Source: a virus. Taken from it: a stretch of DNA of 36,518 bases. The stretch lies in IMG/VR virus record IMGVR_UViG_3300044609_000696, positions 1 through 36,518 of that record. One strand, given 5' to 3'. Both the position numbers and the translations under genes were made by a program. Shown here one piece after another: positions 1-9,629 of this stretch. The notes beneath the pieces are model-generated. The model ran no database searches. It was not told the origin of the DNA and worked only from the letters and a program-made list of their open reading frames with translations. Numbering within the stretch: the first letter of the stretch is position 1; each line of letters begins with the position of its first letter.

Positions 1-379
1 TGAGCTTGACGCTAATGGTGCTGCGACCGGGCGCCACGGAATCGACGGAGGGTGGGCCGTCATAGCGCCAGCGCAGTCCGCTGGCCGTTTCTCCCAGGTA
101 GCTGGCGAGGTTGCTGCCCGCGCCCGCCAAGCCATCGTTGGCGGTGAACGTCACCCAGTTGTCACCGACGTTCTGCTGCTCGTAGTTCTGCAGGATCTCG
201 GCGGTGCGATCGTCGCTCACGTTCGCGAACTCCAGGCTCAGCTCTGACTTGCTGCGCCGGTTGCCGTAGCGCAGGATTGAGACGGCACCGTTCAGCGCCT
301 CGAACTCGTTCTTCGGATAGCTGCCGGGGCTGTACTTGCGGCCGGTTGGCTTGATATTCGGGAAGGCGATTGCCGGCAT
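1..379 (-). CDS. Tail protein, 3' end cut by the window
   Basis: This reading frame is open from an ATG at 379 to the left edge, giving 126 residues with no stop seen. It begins MPAIAFPNIKPTGRKYSPG. Its start codon directly follows the stop codon of the J-like gene, so it is the next gene of the tail operon. The visible part is mostly beta-type and polar, without a membrane segment. I do not recognise a family with certainty. Position after a J-like gene suggests a tail-tip accessory or fibre-related protein. The reading frame is well supported by its contiguity with the operon and by coding composition; the function is inferred from place only. Confidence 0.7.
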   Translation of the reverse strand, partial: MPAIAFPNIKPTGRKYSPGSYPKNEFEALNGAVSILRYGNRRSKSELSLEFANVSDDRTAEILQNYEQQNVGDNWVTFTANDGLAGAGSNLASYLGETASGLRWRYDGPPSVDSVAPGRSTISVKL

Positions 380-3300
380 CTAGGCACCCTCCTCGACGAA
401 ATGGCTGTCATCCCAGTCTACGACTGCCAACGAGCCCGCATCTGTCAGTGGCTGGTGGGAGCCAGAGATGGTGACGAAGCCCTCCTCGCCCATGGCCAAG
501 GTTTCCACCTTGTAGAGCCTGCTGCTGGTAGTGGTATTCGCCAGGGTGAACACCGTGCCCCAAAACGCCGCATCAGTGCAGGAGCCATTGGCCACTGCGA
601 TGGTGCCTTCCTTCACGCCCTCGGTGCCAGGCACCCAGTAGATGATCCGCTGATCGCCATCGGGCAGGGGTTCAGCGGAATTGATCTTGCCGTCGAGGCC
701 GATGGTGCCATTGCTGAACCGGCTGGTGTGCGTCACCTCTGAGACGAAGCGGAAGTAGGCACCAGGCTCCAGGCCCATGGCCGCCTGCGGTGTGGTTTCA
801 AAGGTGAGACCGTGGTTCACCTTCTGCCGCAACTTCAACGCAGTGCGAGCGAAGGTGCGGGCCTGGGCAATGCTGGTGCAGAACAGGCTGAGATCAAAGT
901 CCTCCTCGGGGTCGCGATCGCTGCCGCCCTGGCCATCACTCAGACGGATCGACAAGGCACGGGTGCGCGAAAAGCCGTTCTCTGTCTCCTGCCGCCACTT
1001 CACCACCGCTTTGAACAACTGCCGCTCCTCGGGGCTCAGCCACGCCACCTTTAGGTCGCGAATGTTGCCATCGGTGAACAGGGCGCTGATCTTCGGCTTG
1101 GCAGCGCGATCTAGCTTGTAGCTGCTGTCCTGGGGGAAGCTGGGCACCAGGCTGAACTGCCCACCCAGGATGGTGAAGTCCAACAGGCAGTAGCCGGCCT
1201 GCTCATAGATCCACTGGCGCAGGTTGAGTGGTTCGCTGATCACGCCATCCCAGGTGAACTGGTTGGCATGGCACCAGCGAGCTGCCTGCTGCATCCGTTC
1301 GCGGCTCACAGCCTGGCGGCCCACCGAAGCACCGGCGCCAATGCGCTTGTCCACCAGCAGGGTGTAGGCGATCTCAGCGAGGTTGTTGCTGGCGGCCACC
1401 AGCTGCCCTTCGGCCACGGGGTTGCCGCTGTCGTCGATCAGGCGTTCGATCTCCACGCCCTGTTTGATGTAGGCGCTGAGCTGCTGGAAGCTGGCCCATT
1501 CCTTGGTGGAGTTCAGCCGGAGGCCGACGTAGCTGAGCCCGTCGTACTGAACAGCGTTCTGCCTGACCTGCTCATTTACATACACCACTTCATGCTCTGG
1601 GCCGTCAAAGTGACTGCTGTTCTCTGCGTCGTAGATCTTGTAATCAGCGATCACATCAAACGGGTTTAGATTCTCGGAAGGAACAAACACCCGCTCCTCG
1701 ACTCGCTGGTAGGCCCACTTATCGATTGCGTAGGTCGCCACACTGCCACCCCAGGGCACGGGGGCGTTACCCATATACCTTCCACGCTCGTATCTGTATT
1801 GGGTGACAGGGCCAAACCAGCCGCCGGGATACACAGAAAAGACTTCTCCCAGGTTCACTGGCTTGCCATCCACATAATTGAAAACGAGACCGGCATAGTC
1901 GTAGCTATAGGTCATATACGCTCGGTAACCGAATCCGAAGGCGCTCCAGCCTGCGTAGTACAGCTCCCCAACCTTCCGCCAGCGCCACACTGTTCGTGTC
2001 GTCCAGGTGCCGGCTTCACCCTTGCGATACCAGTCAGGGTTGGACAGCGGGACGCTGCCGAGGTTCACCCGACGCCCTGAGAACGACACTGACAGGCCAT
2101 CCTGCCAATACTGACTGGCGCTCCCTGGGCACAGCTCAAAGACATCCCGGCCCTGCCAGCCTGCGTAAACCCACGCCCCTGGGTAGGGCTTCAGGCGGAA
2201 CTCATACTGCCCCCGTGGATGCTCGATGCGAATGAAGTTGTACTGAGCGGTGGGTGTTCTCCCGTCTACATAGAAAAGGATCCCGCCACTCAGGTCACGC
2301 CATTCGCCGGTCTCGCCAAGCTTCCGCCATTCCAGGCGGAAGAAACTCATTCGCCGGTTGTAGCGGCTCAGGCTGCCAAGTGTGATGCTGCCGTTGTCGT
2401 TCTGGTAGGCGTTAATCGTATTGTCGTCTGGTTCGCTATTAACATTCGGGAAGCCATTGATTTGCCTCCAGACAGTTGACTTGATGCCGAGTTCAGTCAG
2501 GTCGCAATCGCGGGAGTTGGCAATCGTGGCCAGCGCAACCCTTTGCACCACGAAGCCGTAAGGCTGATTGTCAGGCGACCAGGCATTCGCCACCACCACC
2601 GGACCAGTCTCAAGGCAGCGGAACGTGAAGTGCTTGCGCCGGCCAATCAACCACGGCTCGGTGAACTCCTGTGATTCCAGGACGGCCAGGGCGCCACCGA
2701 CCATATACGAATCGCCCACCTGCAGCTGCTCATCTGCAGCGGCCCGCTCATCCTCGGTGGAGGCGTTCACATCATCGAGGCCCCATGGCGCAAACCTGCC
2801 GGGATCCTCCTGGCTCTCGGCAATGACGTAACGACACTTCTGACCCGGTTGCAACCACCCCCCACCCGAGTCGCTTTGGTACACCGCAGCGAAGGTGGGG
2901 AAGTTGGTACGGATCTTGGCTCGCTTGTCGTTATCCGCGTTCCTCTGCCGCTGCTCAGCGTCCTTCCCCGTCAGCACCAACTCATAGGGCACCCGGAAGA
3001 TGCTGGCGTTCGGCATGGGCCGGTACAGCCCAAACTGCGTTTGCGTGGATGGGGTGCGTGTCGCGCTGAACCACGGCTGCCAGCCACCACTGGCATTGGC
3101 GAACACCGCCAGGATGTCATTGGGTGAGGGGTCAGCTTCGATCGCCCCCGAGGAGTAGCGGTCGGACTCCGCCAGGCGCCCACCATCGGGCCGGTAGTAG
3201 AGGCCGATCTTCGACTCGGTGTAGTTCTTCAGGGTCTGGTCGCCGATGGCATAGCCAACGAAGTCAGGCCGCTGGGCGAGCCGGCCCAGGGACAGCAGCA

Positions 3301-3841
3301 TGGCCGCCTTGAGTTGCTGACCAGTGCCGCGGCTGAGCAGTTGCGACCACAGGAGCATGGCGTTGACCCGTACACCGCCCAGGTCGCCAACCCGCTTGGC
3401 GAACACCACCGGGATGGTCTCTCCCAGGACGGCTACATCCTGAACACCGCTGAATCCCTCGCTCTGCAGGTAGCGCTTGGCACTGGTCTGGTCTGCAGTG
3501 CGGAGCTGTGGCGGAGTCTTCTGCTTCTCGCTGGACGGCTTGGGCGCCAGCAATGCGCCGATGGCTGACACTGCAATGCCAACCGCCAGGCTGATCACAA
3601 TCGGGATCAGGAAACCAGCCTGTGCGTCGGGCACCCCGGCCAGGTCGTACTCCTCTGCTCGCTTGCCGTTGTAGGCATCACTGAGCTGCTGGAAGTAGAA
3701 ATACTCCTCAGCGGTAATGCCGAGGGCCTCGCAAAGTTCTACCTCGAACGGCAGTAAACAGCGATGACTACCAGCCCCTCTCTGGGGGACCAGCGCACCG
3801 TCGCATCCGTCCCGTAGTTCAGCCATCCCTGCGACCACCAA
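380..3841 (-). CDS. Host-specificity / tail tip protein, lambda J-like
   Basis: A very large protein (up to 1153 residues), placed after an NlpC-type and an L-like gene, as lambda J follows K and L. Near the N-terminus a hydrophobic glycine/alanine stretch (about residues 76-96, FLIPIVISLAVGIAV) resembles the segment seen near the N-terminus of many J/TipJ proteins. The C-terminal third (about 800-1150) has the look of the baseplate-hub part of J proteins, with many Trp/Tyr/Gly beta repeats in the middle. It would form the tail tip and contact the host surface. The start is uncertain: from 3841 it overlaps the upstream gene by 103 bases, and recognisable sequence begins only near residue 30 (LLPFEVELCEALG), so a later non-ATG start near 3755 is possible. 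Its stop is immediately followed by the next gene's ATG. Confidence 0.85.
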   Translation of the reverse strand: MVVAGMAELRDGCDGALVPQRGAGSHRCLLPFEVELCEALGITAEEYFYFQQLSDAYNGKRAEEYDLAGVPDAQAGFLIPIVISLAVGIAVSAIGALLAPKPSSEKQKTPPQLRTADQTSAKRYLQSEGFSGVQDVAVLGETIPVVFAKRVGDLGGVRVNAMLLWSQLLSRGTGQQLKAAMLLSLGRLAQRPDFVGYAIGDQTLKNYTESKIGLYYRPDGGRLAESDRYSSGAIEADPSPNDILAVFANASGGWQPWFSATRTPSTQTQFGLYRPMPNASIFRVPYELVLTGKDAEQRQRNADNDKRAKIRTNFPTFAAVYQSDSGGGWLQPGQKCRYVIAESQEDPGRFAPWGLDDVNASTEDERAAADEQLQVGDSYMVGGALAVLESQEFTEPWLIGRRKHFTFRCLETGPVVVANAWSPDNQPYGFVVQRVALATIANSRDCDLTELGIKSTVWRQINGFPNVNSEPDDNTINAYQNDNGSITLGSLSRYNRRMSFFRLEWRKLGETGEWRDLSGGILFYVDGRTPTAQYNFIRIEHPRGQYEFRLKPYPGAWVYAGWQGRDVFELCPGSASQYWQDGLSVSFSGRRVNLGSVPLSNPDWYRKGEAGTWTTRTVWRWRKVGELYYAGWSAFGFGYRAYMTYSYDYAGLVFNYVDGKPVNLGEVFSVYPGGWFGPVTQYRYERGRYMGNAPVPWGGSVATYAIDKWAYQRVEERVFVPSENLNPFDVIADYKIYDAENSSHFDGPEHEVVYVNEQVRQNAVQYDGLSYVGLRLNSTKEWASFQQLSAYIKQGVEIERLIDDSGNPVAEGQLVAASNNLAEIAYTLLVDKRIGAGASVGRQAVSRERMQQAARWCHANQFTWDGVISEPLNLRQWIYEQAGYCLLDFTILGGQFSLVPSFPQDSSYKLDRAAKPKISALFTDGNIRDLKVAWLSPEERQLFKAVVKWRQETENGFSRTRALSIRLSDGQGGSDRDPEEDFDLSLFCTSIAQARTFARTALKLRQKVNHGLTFETTPQAAMGLEPGAYFRFVSEVTHTSRFSNGTIGLDGKINSAEPLPDGDQRIIYWVPGTEGVKEGTIAVANGSCTDAAFWGTVFTLANTTTSSRLYKVETLAMGEEGFVTISGSHQPLTDAGSLAVVDWDDSHFVEEGA

Positions 3842-4119
3842 ACTGCAAGGCCCAGACCATTGGCGGGTGCCTCACACAACCCCACAGAACCCACTCTAGG
3901 CGTCTCTACCTTGCGGCCCCATAGCTCCAATTGCTCGGGGAACACGTTCCAATCACCCTTGGCCAATCGCGCATACCAGCTTCGTTTGCCAACAGGGAAC
4001 CAGATGCCCTCGTGGGCCAGAACAGTTCGCGCAAGCCCAATGCAATCTGTGGCTCGGTGCAGGACTGGATCGGCGCCGTAGCGAAACGGCATCCCAATCA
4101 ACTGGTGGGGCTCCATCAC
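3739..4119 (-). CDS. NlpC/P60-like tail assembly protein (lambda K-like)
   Basis: A 126-residue protein whose N-terminal part (PFRYGADPVLHRATDCIGL) fits the NlpC/P60 cysteine peptidase motif, with the presumed catalytic Cys in TDCIGL at about residue 27. These proteins sit in the tail tip and cut peptidoglycan cross-links during assembly or DNA entry. The expected catalytic His followed by hydrophobic residues is not obvious: the matching stretch reads NGLGLAVWW, so activity is doubtful. It overlaps the upstream L-like gene by four bases (ATGA) and the downstream J-like reading frame by up to 103 bases, which argues for translational coupling. Confidence 0.8.
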   Translation of the reverse strand: MMEPHQLIGMPFRYGADPVLHRATDCIGLARTVLAHEGIWFPVGKRSWYARLAKGDWNVFPEQLELWGRKVETPRVGSVGLCEAPANGLGLAVWWSQGWLNYGTDATVRWSPREGLVVIAVYCRSR

Positions 4120-4586
4120 AGATTCTGTATCTGCCCAGAGCTGGGAAGGCTGCCCACCAGTTTGCTGGTTAGACCCCTGGTAGGGGCGGACGCACCCACC
4201 GCATCAATGCCGCTACTCAGCAACACATCCACCTGCACCGGGTCGTAGGACTGGGCTGCTGCGACCCAATACTCCCGGCTCAGCACCCGTCCCACTTCCC
4301 AAGTCTCAGGGTTCATGGAGCAGCTGATCACCTCGACGTTCCACTTGCGCTCGACGGCCTGCGTGGTGATGTTCATGGCCAGCTTGTTGCTGGCCAACAC
4401 CAGGCTGGCCTCCAGGTTGTCGCCGGTGCGGTTTTTCGTGGCGCCGGCATAGAGGAACGACAGGAAGGGGAAGTCCTGATCTTCCAGGCGAATGACCTGG
4501 CCGACCTTGCCGTTCTGATAGCGACCCTGGTTTACGCCATTGGCGTCGGTGATCCTGAGAAAGACGGTGAGTGCTACGACAGCCAT
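4116..4586 (-). CDS. Minor tail protein, lambda L-like
   Basis: A 156-residue protein between the tape measure and the NlpC-type gene, the place of lambda L. Visible features are FPFLSFLYAGATKN near residue 40, a long beta-rich centre, and RVLSREYWVAAAQSYDP near residue 105. Late genes of this type link tape measure and tail tip. I assign it by synteny and general composition rather than by a diagnostic motif. It overlaps the next gene by four bases. About 690 bases separate its start from the tape-measure stop, and that gap is filled by an antisense homing endonuclease. Confidence 0.65.
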   Translation of the reverse strand: MAVVALTVFLRITDANGVNQGRYQNGKVGQVIRLEDQDFPFLSFLYAGATKNRTGDNLEASLVLASNKLAMNITTQAVERKWNVEVISCSMNPETWEVGRVLSREYWVAAAQSYDPVQVDVLLSSGIDAVGASAPTRGLTSKLVGSLPSSGQIQNL

Positions 4587-4625
4587 CAGATCCGCTGTAG
4601 AATTGCGTTGTTAGCGGCAGTTCCC

Positions 4626-5288
4626 GTGAGCAGGGCGGGTGTAGATCGAACCGGCCAGCGATTCGGCTCAATCGTAGTCACAGGCAGGGCTGAAAGACCC
4701 GAAGGGCTTCGCAGCCAAAAAGGCTGGTGGTGGAGCTATCTGTGTGATTGCGGCAGAACTGGTCAAGCCAGAGGTGCTGACGTTGTACTGAAAACATCCT
4801 GCCCGACCTGTGCAAAGGTCCGTTCGCGCAGAACCACCCACGGGATGAGAGGGACCCCCATCTACAACGCCTGGTGCAACATGCTGGGCCGATGCACCAA
4901 CCCAAACCACAAGAGCTTTCACTACTACGGGGGGAGGGGGATTGGCGTCGCCCCTGCCTGGAAATCGTTTGAGCGGTTCTGCGCCGATGTTCCGCCGATG
5001 CCCGAAGGGCGATACCAGCTCGATAGGATCGACAACGAGAAAGGGTACGAGCCTGGAAATGTCCGCTGGGTCACACCTCGCCAGAACTCCCGAAACCGCA
5101 GAAGCAATACCCTGATCGCCTGGCAAGGCAAGGCCCAGTGCATTGCCGACTGGGCCGACGAAACAGGTATCCCCTACACCGCGCTCAAGCAGCGCTTTCG
5201 CAATGGGTGGAGTGTCGATGAAGCTCTGACGACACCTTGGGTGCCATTAAGCCAGCGCAAAGGATTCCGCAGACCATCAGCGGGCTAA
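4626..5288 (+). CDS. Free-standing HNH homing endonuclease
   Basis: A rightward gene inside a leftward late operon. About residues 8-60 show the pattern common to phage HNH/AP2-type homing endonucleases: TGQRFGSIVV, then aromatic residues and CDCG followed by CPTC. The centre has YNAWCNMLGRCTNP and YYGGRGI, followed by the nuclease core LDRIDNEKGYEPGNVRWVT with NSRNRRSN. The C-terminus looks like a small helical DNA-binding part. Such enzymes cut homologous phage genomes lacking the insert and so spread their own gene. I chose the GTG at 4626; an in-frame TTG at 4608 would add six residues. The last 12 bases overlap the end of the convergent tape-measure gene. No Shine-Dalgarno site is visible. 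Confidence 0.85.
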   Translation: MSRAGVDRTGQRFGSIVVTGRAERPEGLRSQKGWWWSYLCDCGRTGQARGADVVLKTSCPTCAKVRSRRTTHGMRGTPIYNAWCNMLGRCTNPNHKSFHYYGGRGIGVAPAWKSFERFCADVPPMPEGRYQLDRIDNEKGYEPGNVRWVTPRQNSRNRRSNTLIAWQGKAQCIADWADETGIPYTALKQRFRNGWSVDEALTTPWVPLSQRKGFRRPSAG

Positions 5289-8200
5289 GCCAACCCTGGC
5301 CCGCTGTGACCTCGAATTGCGCAGGTCACCGAACACCCGGCGGTGGCCGGCTGCAGCACCCTGCTCAGCGGCCTGGCGCATCCCGGCCTGGAAGGTCGCC
5401 TCGTCCACGTAGCGGACGGAGTTGACCTCAGTGACCCGGTAGCTCACGTCGATCGTGCTGACGCCGCCAGTCTCACCGCCACCACCGGATTCGCCGCTGC
5501 CGGGGATCACAGCGCTGCCACGGCTGCCGGCGCTGTAACGCTGCATTGCCGCGCTCATCTTCGACTCAGGGATCACATACTCGTTCTCGCCGCCTTCGCC
5601 GATCACGGCGTTGGTGGTGCCGGTGACGAAGCCGCCCTCGGCGAACTTGATGCCCTCATAGGCCCCAGCCAGGCCGCCGCTGCCACCAAGACCGCCCAGA
5701 TCGAGGCTGCTGCTGCCAACGCCAAAGCTGCCCCCGCTGAAATCGCCGAACCCGCCGCCGGTGATGCTGGCGTTGCCGCTGAACAGTCCGCCGCTGCCGC
5801 CAGTCAGGATCCCCAGCGCCTTCATGATCAGCGCCTTGGCGATCATCTGCGTCGCCATCTGGATGAACGACTCGCCGATGTTCTTGAACATCTGGCTGAA
5901 CGCCTGCTCCACTGTCATGGTGCCGCTGATCACGCCGCTTATGGCATTGCTCATGGCACTGCCCAGCTCGCTCTCAACCGTGCCCGCCAGGCTCACGATC
6001 ATGCCCTGCGTGTCGCCAAGCTCCTGGCGCATCTGCGCCACCTTGTCGGCGATCTTCCTGCTGTTGGTGATCTGCTGCGTCAGCCTGGCCTCTTCGTTCA
6101 GGCCCTCGAGCAGCTCGGGCTGTTGGGCGATCTGCTCGTTGATCTGGTCGAGCAGCTTCTGGCGTTCAACCCTGGTCTCCTCGGTGATGCCCTTTTCGTC
6201 CAGTGCGTTCTGCGCTTGCACTTTTTGAATCTCGAGCCCTTTGGCCGAGTTCTCGATCAGCTTTTCGTTCGCGGCCTGCTGCGCCGCCAGCTCAGGCGTG
6301 ACACCAGAGCGCATCAGCTCCAGGGTCCTCAGGTCGATCTGGTTTTTCTCCTTCGCTGATTTCAGCTGAGAGTCCTGCTCTAGAACGATTCCGTTGGCAG
6401 CGTCCCTGATCCGGCTTGTCAGCTCCAGCTCCTGCTGCTTCTTCAGGGCCAGCTCTGTAGAAGCCTCGATCTCCTTCAGCCGATCGGTCTCCTTCTCCAG
6501 CGCGGGGCTGGTGGTGGGGATGCTCCCAGTTGGCACGATGTTGTTGGCCGCCACCGCGGCGGGCGCACTGGTACCGCTCGCCACTGCGGCCGGGGCAGCG
6601 GGTCCCGCGGCCGCTGCTGCTGTAGCCGGCTTCTGAGCGCTCGGGTCGGGAACGTAGTCGTTGCCGTCCCACACCACCGGCAGGCCCCTCTCGATCGCCT
6701 TCTGGCCGATAGGCCGCCCCGGTACGCGGTTTGGCCCCTGCTGTGGACCCACGGCGCTCCCGATCCTCAGCCCCATCGCATTCAGTGGAGAGGATGCAGC
6801 AGGGTTGTTGAAGATCCCCCCCGCGCCGGTCAGGCTGCTCGCTGCGGCGGGGTTGTAGAAGATCCCGCCGGGGCCTGTTGGGTTCGCGGCCTGTTGGGCT
6901 CTGCCTGCAAAGTTCTTCTCCGCTGCTTGAATCGCCCGCGCCGCAGCTGGCCGCCAGCGCCGTTGTGCATTGGCGCCACTGCCGGGAGTCGTGCCATTCA
7001 GGTCGGCACTCTTCGCCCATGGGTTGCCGCCTAGAACCGTGGCGTAAGCCTGCTCAGGGGTCATCCCCGGCTTGAAACCACGGTTCTTCCAATACTTATC
7101 GAGCAGCCGCATCTGATCGACGGCGCCCATCTTCCGGATCGAGTTGTGATCGACCCCCAGTTCGCGAGCTGTGCCGCGCATGATCTGGAATAGGCCGTGG
7201 CCACGATCGCCACCGCCAACATCTGGCCCCCGCGCCGCCGTGTTGCCGCTGCTCTCGAACATCACCAGGGAAGCAGTCGTCCCCTGGGGCAGCTTGTATT
7301 TTTTGTCCAGCTCGCTGGTGGCCCGCAGCAGTTCTGGGCTCCACTGCGAAAAGTCCCCGCCGCTCTGCGTTCCGCCGGCACCACCAGACAGGCTCCCTGT
7401 TGCCACCGCCTCGTTCGCCGTGTTGATCGCCTGCGTGATCTGCTGCCCAACGCTGGCGCCTGCTGCCTTGAGGATCTCAGCTGATTCGAGCGCACCCTTC
7501 TTCATCAGGTCGCCAACTGCCTGCCCCGCTTGCCGGAGGATCCCGCCGGTCTGCCGGCTGTAGGCCAGCTGCATTTCACCCATCACCCGCTCTGATTCGC
7601 GCTTGAAATCAGTCAGCCGGCGCTCCAGTTCGATCCTGCGCGTGGTGGCGTTGAACTCGATCTCGGCCCGCTTCCTCGCGGCCTCTTCTTTGTCCACCTC
7701 AACAGCCCGCGCCGCCTCCAGAGCGGTCGTATCGCCGCCACTGATGCGAGCGCTGAGAATCTGGCTGTCGATCTGCCCCAGCCTCTCTTTGCTGGCGTTG
7801 GATGCCTGCAACTGGGCCAGCTTGAACTCCTCACCCCGCCGTTCATCGGCGAGCGTGCGCTCCATGTCGGCGATCTTCTCCAGCTGCTGCCGCCTGAAAT
7901 CAGCGACCTGTTCTTCGTAGCCCAGCCGCGCCTCGGCCAGGCTCCGCTCGGTGTCCAGGTTGAGTTTCTTGACCTTCTCCGCGGTCTCTTCGGCCACCTT
8001 CCTGGCCGCAGCTTCTGCATCCTGCTTGGCCTTCATCGCAGCGCTGGCCGCTAGCTGCAACCGTTCCCTCTCGTTCGCTGCATCCGCCGCCGCCGGATCC
8101 TTCTTCTTTGATCGACCCGCCGCGGCCAATAGGGTCGTTGGGCCGCCAATCCAGGCGTTGTTTTCAAAGAACTGGTTCGTCGCCTTCAGCAGCCAGGCGA

Positions 8201-9386
8201 TCTCATTCACCAGTGCGCCAACAGGACCATCCTTCAGGCCCTGCATCGCGTCACCGATGGCATCAGTCACGACGATCACGCCATCGAGCACCTCGGTGAT
8301 GCCCTCGATCGCGCTGATGATCGCGGGCGCTGCCGCCGTGCCGATCTTCTGCTGCAGCTTCTCCCAGCTGCCCTGCATCTGCTGCAGGGTCCGATCGAGA
8401 TCAGTGCCGCCCTTCTCGGCGCCCTTGTAAAAGCTCGCCCCCTCCTTCGTCAGATCCTGCAGTGCGCGGACGACGATCGGGTAGGTGATCTTCCCCTCCT
8501 CGGCCATTTTCATGACTTCGGCGGTGGTCTTGCCCGTCGTTTTCGCCAGGGCATCAAAGATCGGGATGCCCGCCATCCCGAACTGCTTCAGGTCAACGGT
8601 GTAAGCCTTGCCCAGGCTGCTGATCTGGGCGAAGTTGACCGCGAACCGCTGCAGCTTCTCGTTGTCGCCCAGAGCGAGATCGCCCAGCATCTTCGTGGCG
8701 GCGCCAGCGTTCTTCGCTTCAATGCCATATGCGGCCATCGTTTTCGTGGCCTCCAGCAGGCCAGGCAGCCCCAGGCTGGTGTTATCGGCCGTCCGCTGGA
8801 GGCTGGCGATGATCTGGTTCGTAACTGCTATGTCTTTCGTGAACAGCGTCAGCTGTTGCCGGTTGCGGTCGATCTCGTTGGTGAACTTCACCGCCACGCC
8901 GGTCACCGCAGCCACGGCCACTGCTGCACCCACCGCTGCAGTTGCCACCGCGCCCAGTGCCATGGCGCTCGCGCCGCTGGCTGACGCCATGCCGGTAGCG
9001 CCAGCCTCCATCCCCTTCATCTGCTGCTGAAGGTCGCCGATCTCCCGCTTCAGCGCCTCGCCGCCGATCCCGCCCTTGGCACCGAGCTGGATCTGCTTCC
9101 GATTGATCAGCGCCTGAATAGCGGCAATCTCAGCACCCATCGCTCGGTATTGCTGAGTCGTCGCCTGCGCCTGGGCCTGCGCATCACGCAGCCCGCGGTT
9201 CAAGGTGATGATCCCGTTTGCTGCCGCGCCAAGGCGGCCAGGGAGCACCCCGACCGCTGAATTGAGCACGTCGATCTTCGTGCCCTCGACCGTGCGCTTT
9301 AGCTCCTCGGCCTGCTTGTTGAACTGCTGTAGCTGCTGAGCACCCTTCGCCCTGAACTCAATATCGACGGCAAAGGTTGTGCTCAC
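5277..9386 (-). CDS. Tape measure protein with lytic transglycosylase domain
   Basis: The longest gene (1369 residues), directly after the G/GT chaperone pair, as expected. In order it shows an N-terminal coiled coil (about 15-140), an Ala/Val-rich hydrophobic segment (about 140-172), and a conserved tape-measure domain with FGMAGIPIFDALAKTTGKT and TYPIVVRALQDL (about 180-350). A long Lys/Glu/Arg coiled coil (about 430-620) follows. A transglycosylase-like domain (about 685-800) has MFESSGN as the probable catalytic Glu region and GHGLFQIMRGTA after it. A low-complexity Ala/Pro linker leads to a lambda-H-like C-terminal hydrophobic region (about 1165-1220). Start is GTG at 9386. It sets tail length, is expelled at infection, and can locally open the cell wall. 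Confidence 0.93.
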   Translation of the reverse strand: MSTTFAVDIEFRAKGAQQLQQFNKQAEELKRTVEGTKIDVLNSAVGVLPGRLGAAANGIITLNRGLRDAQAQAQATTQQYRAMGAEIAAIQALINRKQIQLGAKGGIGGEALKREIGDLQQQMKGMEAGATGMASASGASAMALGAVATAAVGAAVAVAAVTGVAVKFTNEIDRNRQQLTLFTKDIAVTNQIIASLQRTADNTSLGLPGLLEATKTMAAYGIEAKNAGAATKMLGDLALGDNEKLQRFAVNFAQISSLGKAYTVDLKQFGMAGIPIFDALAKTTGKTTAEVMKMAEEGKITYPIVVRALQDLTKEGASFYKGAEKGGTDLDRTLQQMQGSWEKLQQKIGTAAAPAIISAIEGITEVLDGVIVVTDAIGDAMQGLKDGPVGALVNEIAWLLKATNQFFENNAWIGGPTTLLAAAGRSKKKDPAAADAANERERLQLAASAAMKAKQDAEAAARKVAEETAEKVKKLNLDTERSLAEARLGYEEQVADFRRQQLEKIADMERTLADERRGEEFKLAQLQASNASKERLGQIDSQILSARISGGDTTALEAARAVEVDKEEAARKRAEIEFNATTRRIELERRLTDFKRESERVMGEMQLAYSRQTGGILRQAGQAVGDLMKKGALESAEILKAAGASVGQQITQAINTANEAVATGSLSGGAGGTQSGGDFSQWSPELLRATSELDKKYKLPQGTTASLVMFESSGNTAARGPDVGGGDRGHGLFQIMRGTARELGVDHNSIRKMGAVDQMRLLDKYWKNRGFKPGMTPEQAYATVLGGNPWAKSADLNGTTPGSGANAQRRWRPAAARAIQAAEKNFAGRAQQAANPTGPGGIFYNPAAASSLTGAGGIFNNPAASSPLNAMGLRIGSAVGPQQGPNRVPGRPIGQKAIERGLPVVWDGNDYVPDPSAQKPATAAAAAGPAAPAAVASGTSAPAAVAANNIVPTGSIPTTSPALEKETDRLKEIEASTELALKKQQELELTSRIRDAANGIVLEQDSQLKSAKEKNQIDLRTLELMRSGVTPELAAQQAANEKLIENSAKGLEIQKVQAQNALDEKGITEETRVERQKLLDQINEQIAQQPELLEGLNEEARLTQQITNSRKIADKVAQMRQELGDTQGMIVSLAGTVESELGSAMSNAISGVISGTMTVEQAFSQMFKNIGESFIQMATQMIAKALIMKALGILTGGSGGLFSGNASITGGGFGDFSGGSFGVGSSSLDLGGLGGSGGLAGAYEGIKFAEGGFVTGTTNAVIGEGGENEYVIPESKMSAAMQRYSAGSRGSAVIPGSGESGGGGETGGVSTIDVSYRVTEVNSVRYVDEATFQAGMRQAAEQGAAAGHRRVFGDLRNSRSQRARVGLAR

Positions 9387-9413
9387 TGCCTGTCACGCTT
9401 CCATCGCAGCAGT

Positions 9414-9629
9414 CTATCGGCGGCTCTTGGCCTTCTCCATCGCGGCCCGCTCACGATCGGCCCGCTCTGAATAGAAGGCGTGCCACAGAAGCAGCTCCTG
9501 TGGCGTCACCGATTCGCGTAGCTCAGAGAGCGTCTTCCCCAGCTTCTCCGCTACCACCATTTGCAGCATCAGCTCTCCGTCCGCGGCGAGTTCCTTCTGC
9601 AGGGCTTTTGAGATCGGTGGCGTCCTCAA
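9414..9629 (-). CDS. Tail assembly chaperone, T part (expressed by frameshift from G)
   Basis: This frame overlaps the end of the G gene and ends 28 bases before the tape measure. It reads SVTPQELLLWHAFYSERADRE near its centre, matching the T-part pattern of siphovirus chaperones (a TP-x-EL-x-x-W-x-A-x-Y type motif). Its only own start is a TTG without a ribosome site, so it is probably made as a G-T fusion. Relative to G the frame is +1 (or -2), not the -1 shift of lambda. A candidate slip site lies at 9606-9612. The G-T fusion normally binds the tape measure and recruits tail-tube subunits. Confidence 0.8.
   Translation of the reverse strand: MRTPPISKALQKELAADGELMLQMVVAEKLGKTLSELRESVTPQELLLWHAFYSERADRERAAMEKAKSRR

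Noticed and set aside
5343-6359. Long plus-strand frame of 338 residues
   Set aside because: Antisense to the tape-measure gene, composed of Ala/Leu/His/Arg repeats typical of a shadow frame.
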